A stretch of 64,000 nucleotides of DNA, taken from Corythoichthys intestinalis. Taxonomy: Eukaryota; Chordata; Actinopteri; Syngnathiformes; Syngnathidae. How positions within the stretch are numbered: position 1 is the stretch's first letter; each line of letters starts with the position of its first letter. The notes below the pieces were generated by a model, which did not search any database, was not told the origin of the DNA, and saw nothing but the letters and a program-made list of their open reading frames with translations. Below, in pieces: positions 21,885 through 30,473 of this stretch. The stretch is from positions 317,501-381,500 of the forward strand of contig NC_080395.1 of the NCBI RefSeq assembly GCF_030265065.1, read 5' to 3'. Position numbers and translations under genes: made by a program.

Positions 21885-21890
21885 TCATTT
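21885..21890 (-). terminator. Polyadenylation signal of the agrp-like gene
   Basis: AATAAA on the minus strand lies 49 bp after the stop codon, followed by TGAAG. The resulting 3' UTR would be very short. Confidence 0.55.
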
Positions 21891-21938
21891 ATTAGAAGCA
21901 TACTGAGCGTGCCAGAAGAAGAAGAGGACGATGGCGTT

Positions 21939-23361
21939 TCAGGTACGCGCCGGCGGGCAAGCGTGTCCGACGCGTCGGCAGTAGCAGATGGCGTTGAAGA
22001 AGCGGCAGTAGCAAGTGTCGCAGGCGTCGCAGCAGGGCAACGCCAAACCCAAACACGACTGCTGGTGACGGATGCAGCGGCGGGGCGAGCGCGACCACCG
22101 CGCCGCCGCCGTCGCGCCAGACACAGGTTCCTAGAAACAGCACGCTCAGAAATATTGGAAGAATGGACGAACAATGCTTTTTGAAATCATTCAATGCCGT
22201 TGATGATGATAGGTGTCCAAATTTTGGGTCACTTCCTGTTGATTTGGGGGCATTTCAGGGTCACTTCCTGCTGATTTGGGATCCTGTTGATTTTGGGGTC
22301 ATTCCAAGCTGACCCAAAACCAACAAGAAATGACCTGTATATGCCTTAAAGCAAAAAGAAATCAATAGAAACTGACCCAAGTGCAACAGTAAGTCACTTG
22401 TAAATGCCCCCAAATCAACAGGAAGTGACCCAAAACCAACATGAAATGATAGGAAGTGACCTGGGAATTCCCCAAACCAACCGATAGGGGGCCAAAGTCA
22501 ACAGTAAGTGATGTGTAAAAGAACAAAAATATGACAAGTAAATGCCCCTAACTCCAACATGAAGTGACCCTGATGCAAATTTTCTGTAAAAGTCACAAAA
22601 TTAAAAGGTAGTGATGAAAAATCAACAACAAAAAATGAGACATAAATCCCCCACATCTACATGAAGTGTCCAAAACAAAAGTAAATGCCCCAAAATCAAC
22701 AGTAGGTGACCCAAAACCATACCATACCATGCTCGAAACCAAAAGTGACCCAAACAGTCTGTGACTTGACTTGTAAATAACCCCAAATTGACCCAAAAAT
22801 GACACATACGGTAAATGCCCCTAAAGCAACATGAAGTGATCCAAAAGCAAATGACCTGAAAAAGCCCCCAAAATCAACAGGGAGTGACCCAGAAGAGCAA
22901 GCGTCTCCATTCTCTATTTTTTATTTGTTTTTGTTTTTTTAAATAAAACTACAGTATATTATTCTAACCTGATTCTTTTTTCAAAGGAAGACATCACATC
23001 TGAAAATGAAAATGGAAGTTCTCACCGCCGCCATCTCGAAGGAATCCCCCTCCATCGGGAAGCCGCCGTCGAGTCGCCCGGAAGCGTGCGCCGTCTCTCC
23101 GGGTGCTTGGGCGGGGTCGTGCCCGTATTGTCGGGCACGGCTTCTCACTGCGGCTAAAAAAACCAAACAAACAAACAAAAAGAGCACAGATACGTGACGG
23201 GGAGAAAAATAAAATGTCATCTGGAAGGACACACCTAATTGTGACAAGAAGGCATCCGGCAGGTCGGCGTCCGGCGGGAGGTCACGCGATTGGAGCAGCG
23301 CCGACGACGAGGCCAGCAGGCTCAGCAGCCAGCAGCGGTACCACGCCACGCCCGACCACAT
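21939..23361 (-). CDS. agrp2: Agouti-related peptide, probably AgRP2
   Basis: This encodes a secreted melanocortin-receptor antagonist or inverse agonist of the agouti/AgRP family. Three exons join in phase to 146 residues: 23361-23235, 23147-23026 and 22130-21939. Exon 1 encodes a signal peptide (MWSGVAWYRCWLLSLLASSS). Exon 2 is the low-complexity middle. Exon 3 encodes the C-terminal knot with ten cysteines: CIRHQQSCLGLALPCC then CYCRFFNAICYCRR. It includes the RFF receptor-contact triplet and ends CPPART. Loop residues FFNAICYCR are AgRP-like rather than ASIP-like, and the RRVGHACPP tail suggests AgRP2. The proline usual in CCDPC is alanine here. It lies about 1 kb downstream of adamts17 exon 1 on the same strand. 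The assignment to agrp2 rather than agrp1 is from memory of fish sequences. Confidence 0.85.
22225..22885. repeat. Large GGAAGTGACC-type cluster with orientation switch
   Basis: At 22225-22315 the units read GGGTCACTTCCTGTTGATTT. From about 22316 to 22885 they read CAAATCAACAGGAAGTGACC, so the cluster flips orientation at one point. It fills most of the agrp intron between exons 2 and 3. Confidence 0.8.
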
Positions 23362-23384
23362 CCTAGGCTTTCCGTGCGGCTGAC

Positions 23385-23480
23385 GGACATAGACGTCCAA
23401 TTCGTTTGAAGCGGGAGGTTCATTGGCTGCCGCCCTCCCTCCCGCTTCAAACGGATTGGACTTCTACTTGCGATCATTTT
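23385..23480. repeat. Foldback repeat, GACGTCCAAT family
   Basis: The left arm GACGTCCAATTCGTTTGAAG with GCGGGAGG is mirrored by CCTCCCGCTTCAAACGGATT with GGACTTC. The loop is about 20 bp. It lies just upstream of the agrp start codon. Confidence 0.8.
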
Positions 23481-23624
23481 TTTTCAATTGACGGCAGAAG
23501 ACCTTTCGAGGCCACGTACAAATGTCAAAACCGATGCATTGAGGTTCAAATCAAGTTGCGACTAGCTTAAAAGATGATCTGATCAATGTCAAAACATCTC
23601 CTAACTACTCCGCGGCTGTCACTG

Positions 23625-23950
23625 AAAGCGCTAGACGTCCAATCCATATGAAGCGGGATGGGTGGTGAAGGAACCATTCGCCTCACTCACTCCCTCGCTC
23701 TTCAAATGGACCGGACGTCTACCAGTAATAAACTCACCTCAATTGATGGCAAAAACCTGAAAATTGCCCCTATCAACATGGCTGCCCTGAGGCCATGATG
23801 TAGCGACAGTCGTCAATGCATTGACATTCAAATCAAGCTTATTTCTCAACTGCTTAAACTCATCGTCTGCCACTGATGGCGCTGGACGTCCCATCCATTT
23901 GAAGTGGGAGGGCTGGCACCCGATGAACAGTTCATTTCAATTGATGGCAC
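23625..23950. repeat. Two more GACGTCCAAT-family copies
   Basis: One foldback copy is at about 23631-23735 (AGACGTCCAATCCATATGAA ... TTCAAATGGACCGGACGTCT). A half-copy with GACGTCCCATCCATTTGAAG follows at about 23886-23945. Both are followed by CTCACCTCAATTGATGGCA-like tails. Confidence 0.7.
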
Positions 23951-24660
23951 TAGTATATGTAGAAATGTACCAATTGTGTTATTTTAAAACATGAAGAAAA
24001 AAAACTTTGTTACCTGAAAAAAAATGGGATCTGATCAATGTTCTGTACTCCCTAGGGAAAAAACAAGATAAAAAGTCAATCAAATGAGGAACTCCTTCAG
24101 TACCTTTGACAATGATCATTGTCCAATCGTATGGCATCCTTTTAAAAATAATGTTCTTAAAAAAAGAAAAACATGTAGACAATTTCTTTTTTCTTAATGT
24201 TTTAAAATTGATTTCATTGTTTGAGAGAAAGAATTGTAAGTATTGTCTAATTTTCTCATTGGATTTGAAGAATTTGTCATCAAAAACAAACATTCAGATT
24301 TTGTTTATGCTTGAGCATTATTATTTCATTATTTGATTAAAAACAGACAACAACAATAAGAAGAAAAAAATGTAAACATATAAATAAAGACATATTTGAA
24401 ATAAATCGGTAAATATTCCCTTTTTAAAAATAAAGTTTCAAAGAAGAAAAGAAAGATGTAAATATTCTCTTTTTATATTTCATAATACAATCAAAAACAA
24501 AAAAATGAAAAACCCGGTCAATGGAAACATTTTCTTTTCAGGCAAATATTCCGTTTTTCAATGTTTGAAAAAAAGCCAACAACAACAAATAAAGGACATC
24601 CATCCCCATCAATGACACCCAAGGAGTTGTAGGCAGTAGTACTTTTGGTCATCAAATTAA
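23950..24660. other. AT-rich spacer
   Basis: Long A- and T-rich runs are present. I see no exon or named repeat. Confidence 0.5.
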
Positions 24661-24685
24661 GATGAGCATAAAGCGCCTGACTCAC

Positions 24686-24790
24686 CTGCCAGCGAGCGCG
24701 TCTTCGCCCCTGCGGCCGTCTGGAGTGCCGGCTGGTTGGCCGCCGGCGGCCATTTAAAGTGCCTTTGGGTCTCCGAGGTTGCCGTGGCGA
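24686..24790 (-). other. Possible untranslated first exon of the agrp-like gene
   Basis: A GC-rich minus-strand patch ends CTGGCAG followed by GTGAGT (24685 downward), a strong donor. The agrp coding exon is preceded by CCTAG then GATGTGG, a possible acceptor at 23362. An intron of about 1.3 kb would join them. The upstream limit is unknown, and no protein-like frame is present. Confidence 0.3.
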
Positions 24791-24944
24791 CAAACGCCCT
24801 GACGCAATTCACTCGATCAAACACTCTCCGGGGTTTTCGATTTCAACCGCAAAATACAAAAGCAAAAGAACTTAAGTTAAAAATGGCTCATTTCCTGTAC
24901 GTTTTCACTCTGACCGAATCTAACCCAAATAGAACTTGAAGTAA

Positions 24945-25215
24945 AACAGGGAGTGAGTTGAAATAAACAGGAAGTGATGCACAAATACCCCAAAATTAGT
25001 GACACAAATGATCAAGCTTATGGCGTGAACAGACCTCACAGTGCCCCAAAATCAACAGGAAGTGCCCAGAAGTGACACAGAAATCAAAAGGAAGTAACCC
25101 GATATTGACGGGACCCAGAGAAAAATCAAGAGGAAGTGACCAAGAAATGCCACGAAATGAATACAGTGTACCCCAAAATCAATACGAAGTGACCCAACAT
25201 CAACAGGAAATGATG
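24945..25215 (+). repeat. GGAAGTGACC-type repeat cluster
   Basis: About nine degenerate units such as AACAGGAAGTGATGC, AAGAGGAAGTGACC and ATCAACAGGAAATGA occur here. Confidence 0.75.
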
Positions 25216-25539
25216 AGCATCCTCCCTCAATTTCTCCAGATATGGTATTTTCTAGTAAATAAAATTCTTATATGTAAATGTTTTATTCATTTATGAATGT
25301 AATTCTTTAAATTTAAAATTTAAAAAAAACATAATGAATATGAAAAAAAGTGTATATATAGAAATATAATGAACAGTATTGATGTATTTTTGAATGAATC
25401 AAATAGTCTCTCCCTTAACAAAGATGTTTGTTTTTGTACTCTTTTGGCTATCAATCAATCCCATCGCCATAGTAGCAAATTTTTCACATATGTTTGTAGG
25501 ACAAAAGTGATTTTATTTGTTGTTGCCAAATTGGAGAAG

Positions 25540-25635
25540 ACGAGCTGCGTAGCGCGCGAATTAGCGGCGCTCGCTCGCCCGCCCGTGACGTCGCTGGCGC
25601 TAATTTAATCGTGGCGGCGAACGGCGGGAAATGAC
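25540..25635. promoter_or_regulatory. Isolated CpG-rich patch with CRE-like site
   Basis: About 95 bp dense in CpG stands out in AT-rich surroundings. It contains CGTGACGTCGCTGG, a CRE-like core at 25586-25593, and a nearby CTAATTTAATC homeodomain-type motif. No gene start is recognised. A regulatory role is a guess. Confidence 0.3.
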
Positions 25636-25904
25636 TTCTAATGAACGCTGCCAAACAACAACATCAGGCAAACACTGGTTGGCGGCCATTGATGGCGATA
25701 GACGTCCAGTCCGGAAATAACATTTATATACAATCGTTCCTGTCAATTGTGCACTTCAAACTGTACTTGTATTACAGAGTGTGTGTAATATTGCTACCGA
25801 CGCACACTGTTATACACATGAATGAAGGCACAATAGCAATCGACAGAGGTGACCCCTTGACCTGTCGAAGCTCGGAACAGTTTTTTTCAGTCTGCCTGAA
25901 GCGG

Positions 25905-26115
25905 CTCACTTTGGAAATCAATAAGAAGTGAGCTGAAAAGGCCCCGAAATCAACAGAAGGTGACCCCTAAATGCCCTAAAATCAACAGGAATGGATCAAA
26001 AGTGGACAAGAAGTGACATCCTACTGTCCCATCATGCCGAAATGTACCATAAATGACTTGAAATCAAGAGGAAGTGACCCATAAAGACCCTAAAATGAAC
26101 AAGTGACCCAAAATG
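25905..26115 (+). repeat. GGAAGTGACC-type repeat cluster
   Basis: Units include AATCAACAGAAGGTGACCC, AATCAACAGGAATGGATC and AATCAAGAGGAAGTGACCC. Another short cluster is at about 28340-28450. Confidence 0.75.
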
Positions 26116-26119
26116 TGTC

Positions 26120-28340
26120 TCCAAGTTTCTTGAGCAAAACATGGGCGGCGCCAGCTTGGACATTTTCTGCTACCTGTTTAGACAGAACAACATGAAGTGC
26201 CGCTGAAGTAAGCAGCTACGCTGCTAAAGTTAACTGCAAAATCAAACCAGAGGAACCCACGGAATCTCCAAAAATGGATTCAGTACGACGTAGATGAGTC
26301 TCCGGGATTTTCTGTGCTGTGCGTGGTTGCGTCAACTCTTGGAAGCGCCTATATACACACGGTTGGAAGTGGAATGTTTGGATCAATGACCAGCTACAAA
26401 GCGCCAGTGTGAACGTACCCCGCCATGTGCCTTAAATCGAAACCGGAAGGAGACAATAAATTGAGGATGCGGCTCGCTGCTTTCAACTTCAAGGACCCGA
26501 CGAAAAGACTGTATGTTTGTTCTGGTTACTTGTTTTATCCTTCACGGACAAAAGTCCGACAATCTGTGCAGCCTGTGTTAACATGAGGTGTAGACCGATA
26601 TGCCGGCGGAGCCACCTGAGTGACCAAAATGAGGCCAAATTACAAATAACATGACGGTTGCCGAATGCAGAAATGCTTCAACGAATTTTGTAGTTACAAG
26701 GAAGGTATGTCTCACCTGATTAGATTTTAGTTATAGTATAATAAGCTCATCACCCATGTGCATCCCACATAAACACAATCAGTATGTCATTCTTTTTTAT
26801 TGCAGATACTGGTCACAATAAAACTTTTGGACAACATGAATCCATTTCTTGTTTTATTCATAACATTTGGTGCATGTGCAAAACAGGCGAATAAATCACA
26901 ATTTATAAGATTACTAGAAAAATATTAACTTCAGCCTTCCATCATCAAAGTCATCCACAGCATGAGTAGAAAGTAGAATGCAGGTAGTCTCGAAATATGG
27001 CCATCCATGTACAGTAAGTGGTTGTGAGTGGTCATCCCTGCCTGACAGCGTTTTCCAACTGTAAACAAACTTGTAACACATGCATTTAGGGTAAGAAGCC
27101 TTTGTGTGACTTGTAGTAGATGAGTGTTTTACAATTCTTTATCGTTGTATAACTACGTTTAGCAAAGCTCATGATGTCTCAGCTGTGACGCAAAACACAG
27201 AAATGGAACATAATGGTACCATTCTACACAGACATTACATGTACTTATGAGCAGCAGCAGTTGTACTAGCCTAGTCAGTAGCATGTGTTTCAGCCACAGC
27301 AGTACTTGTAGTAAATACTATTAAACATCATGGTAATTACAATCATCATCGTAATAACAATATCAAAGACAACAAGTCGTTTCATGCGCAAGATTTTAGC
27401 TTGAGGCGGAAAACACAGACAAGACTGAAAAAGCAGATTCTGCTCTTGAACTCCTCTTTAAAATAAACTGCTGTATTTTAAGCCAAAACAACTGTTGTGT
27501 TTGATTGAACAATATGTCTATATGCTGCCATAGCAGATTCATGGCGCATGAAGCACCTGAACTATTTTGAATTTGTCCGTTTTACCCTGAAAGCCCCCGT
27601 TGACAGATGTCGCGCAACCGCTTTTGTTGTAACACAGCCATAAAACGTAGATAATTAATTGTATTTTTCAAAAAGTCTGTCGTTTTTAGCTTAGAATCAT
27701 TAATTGATGTCTCATATTTTGTTTAAAAAAAAAAGACTTCATTCACATATTTGAAACTTTTAACCAAATTATGTCACAATGAAAAAAATGGCGTCTGTAA
27801 AAAAGTCACGGATATCTACCTCATAACTATCGCTTAATTGTATTTTTTTTTGTGTGTGTGTTACTGTCACATTTTCTCCAATATGATAAATAATTGATCC
27901 AAACAAAAAAAATTGGGGAAAAAATTGTTTAAAAGGTTAAATACATGAAAAAGAAAATCTCGACCACTCCTTGAAGTCTGCAATTTCAACATCGCGATCC
28001 TTATTATATGACCATGTTTCACCCATAAAATCCCCCCAAAATCCAGCTGTGGCCATTCACAGCTCTGTTGTTGCTGTGCAGGTACCGGATGCCTCGGAGC
28101 TTTTCAGGTTCCTAAATGAGTTTGCTTCCATTGCCATTAAATCTAGAAAATACACAAATATTTTGGTTGTGCCATTTCTTCATGCTGATGATGTCACGAT
28201 GATGGCTGATGGATGCGGGATTTCCAAATTGTCTTTTTTTGATGGGTGATGCCACTCCAGCTCCATTGTTGTTTTGGTTAGAGAACGTGTAAAACGGAAG
28301 TCGCGAGCAGAAAAGCAGAAGTACCTCGGAAACTTGTCTA
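26120..28340. other. Unresolved segment, perhaps an old THAP-type transposon
   Basis: The plus strand near 26425-26570 reads KPEGDNKLRMRLAAFNFKDP then RLYVCSGYLFYP, loosely like a THAP domain ending in a CSxHF-type motif. A plausible intron follows (GGAAG then GTATGT near 26702, acceptor TTGCAG near 26803), then AATAAA at about 26817. About 27960-28330 resembles a dispersed repeat. I could not find terminal repeats, so the identity stays open. Confidence 0.25.
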
Positions 28341-28539
28341 TAGGAAGTGACTCGGAAACCCCCCAAATCACCAGAAAGTGACCCCAAAATCAATAGGAAA
28401 TGATCCCAAATGCACAGGAAGAGACCCATTGGTACCCCAAAATGAGTTCCTTGGCTTTTCTTGACAACAATAGACAACCAGTTGACTTAAAATCAGTGGA
28501 CTGGCTGTCAATGCTGAAGGGGAAACGATATCGTCATCG

Positions 28540-28665
28540 CACACACCATATAACTGTTTGCATTAGTCTAACACATATATAGTCTAACACATACATATGG
28601 TACAGGTTTTCGGAGGCACCGTCTAACTGTTTGCATTAGGCTAACACACGTAATATAATTAATCA
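28540..28665 (+). repeat. Short imperfect tandem duplication
   Basis: AACTGTTTGCATTAGTCTAA at about 28552 recurs as AACTGTTTGCATTAGGCTAA at about 28625, with CTAACACAYA copies in between. Confidence 0.6.
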
Positions 28666-28699
28666 GGAAATGTGTATCATTTTCATATTTACGGTAGGA

Positions 28700-29490
28700 C
28701 TACACTACTAATATAAAATAAATAGCACACCATAGTTTAATGAGAAGAAATAGAGATACACAATGCCGTCTTATCACAAGAGTGACGCACATACTCGGGG
28801 AATCTGCTCTCAGCAAACTCCAAGGACAAAGCGCTTTGTCCTAAAACAAGCACCACCAGCCCGGACAGCAAAGTTGATAGCGGGCGTCCCAATCCGCGCA
28901 CGAACCTAAACCGCCCAAAACCGGCCACAGCGGGGGCGGCCCCAAAGCAACGCCCAGAAACGCCTTCGACGAGACCCGCGTCAGCAAAGACTTCAAAAAG
29001 ACTGGACACTGAGATAAGACAGATTTTCTTCTGCTCGGAAACATGTAGCCTTGTTTTGGATCCAGAATTGTCCCTCCGTCGTCTGTTTTTGCCTTGTCTT
29101 TGACCATTGTCGACGAATAAATTGTCAACCTGTTTTCGGCGAGTGTTCTTCAAGCTTTTGAAACATGGAGTCAGTGTGCAAAGGGTTAACACAGGAACGC
29201 GCGGAGTTTAGCTTCCTCCTTAGCCTGGCTCCTCGGGGGAGTCAGCGACGGAGCACATTTCCGTTCTGTTGCCGGCCTCCCCGTGCAGTTTGGGCTGGGA
29301 GGACTAAATTCCTTCAATGCTCATATGCTATATGCCACTGAAGGTGTTAGACTGGTAGTGGCGAATGCTCATTCGCCACTACCAATCAAAATGGGTAGGA
29401 CCACGTCTAGCACCATCAATGGTGACAAGGGAGTTAACTTATTAGGACAAAGATAAAGCCGGATCTGAACTGACCTCTCTCCAATTGGGT
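28700..29490. other. Unresolved spacer with higher GC
   Basis: Overlapping open frames on the minus strand (28737-29192) show no domain or splice pattern I recognise. The sequence is likely non-coding or old repeat. Confidence 0.35.
29354..29383. repeat. Perfect 14-bp-arm palindrome
   Basis: GGTAGTGGCGAATG and its exact inverse CATTCGCCACTACC are separated by CT. It sits in a context (GACCACGTCTAGCACCATCA) resembling the GACGTCCAAT foldback family. Confidence 0.85.
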
Positions 29491-29900
29491 TCACCTGTCG
29501 TGCCTGCATTAATAAATTCATTCATTCATGCACTCACTCACGCCTCATGTTTTGAGCAATCCGTTGCCTCTTGTGTCACCCACCTGCGCCTCATTGTTTC
29601 GTTACCCCATGTCTGTATGTAAGATCCCCATGTCCTGTGTGTTATGGTCGCGTCATTATCTATTGCTGTCCGAGCCCTCGTGTTCCTGCATCCACTGTAT
29701 ACTAAGTTTGGTCCTTTGTTCATATTCCTGAGTTTTGTTTGAACTTTACCCTCTTGATCCCCAATCTTTTTTTTTGTACTTTGTGTTTTGTTAACTATCA
29801 TGAAAACATTTGTGACTTTACCGCAACCCTGCCTTGCTTCCCTGTTGTTGGGTCCACCTTGCCCCCACCGCCTCCGCTCCATGATGTATTGAACGCGTTT
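29490..29900 (+). repeat. Probable LINE-UTR-like interspersed repeat
   Basis: T-rich sequence with phrases such as TTTGTACTTTGTGTTTTGTT and CAACCCTGCCTTGCTTCCCT resembles untranslated regions of fish LINEs. There are no coding parts and no defined ends. Confidence 0.3.
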
Positions 29901-29917
29901 TCTCTTGAGTTATTTCC

Positions 29918-30037
29918 AAACATGCAGTTGGAATGAAATTTCTAGCAGACATTGGTATTCATTCAAATTATCCACAAACATGCAGTTGGAATGAATGAAA
30001 TTTCTGGCAGACATTGGTATTCACTCAAATTATCCAC
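29918..30037 (+). repeat. Two-copy tandem duplication, about 58 bp unit
   Basis: AAACATGCAGTTGGAATGAA starts at 29918 and again at 29976. The second copy has a 4-bp ATGA duplication and about two substitutions. Confidence 0.9.
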
Positions 30038-30148
30038 ACATGAGAGAAATAAATCACAACGTTTGAGTCCACAAATAATGATTCCATGGAGTTTAGTGCA
30101 AGAACACGAGTAGGCCATATTTCGCATCAGAGCATCTCTCCAGTGTAC

Positions 30149-30154
30149 TTTATT
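30149..30154 (-). terminator. Candidate polyadenylation signal of the NLR gene
   Basis: AATAAA on the minus strand lies about 320 bp after the NLR stop codon at 30474. Confidence 0.35.
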
Positions 30155-30473
30155 ATATTGACAACAAGACTAAGTCATTTGACTGTCAAGGTTGTACTTG
30201 GACAGGGATTTCCATTTGTCGGAGTAGCTAATTGGGAGGACTTCGAGGAGTACAGCTGCTTTTAGACCAAACGGATTCAACTTGACGTCTTCAAGTAATG
30301 AAAAGTCAACATTTTGAACGACTCGCCGGTCCTGACGCCAGGAATCAAATGTTGCTAGCGGTGAAAGCTGAAGAAAGACACAAGAGTCTGAATCGGACCT
30401 GAACGAACACTCTTACAAGCAGGATTGTTTGGATCCTACTAGACAATCTCCAAGCGGGATCCCTTTTGACCTC

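Noticed and set aside
21788-22194. Other frames over the agrp last exon (RRRRRGGRARP, 128 codons)
   Set aside because: The frame with ten ordered cysteines is the real one and matches splice phase; the others lack any pattern.
28737-29192. 151-codon minus-strand frame as a gene
   Set aside because: No domain, splice partner, or start context; base composition alone explains its length.
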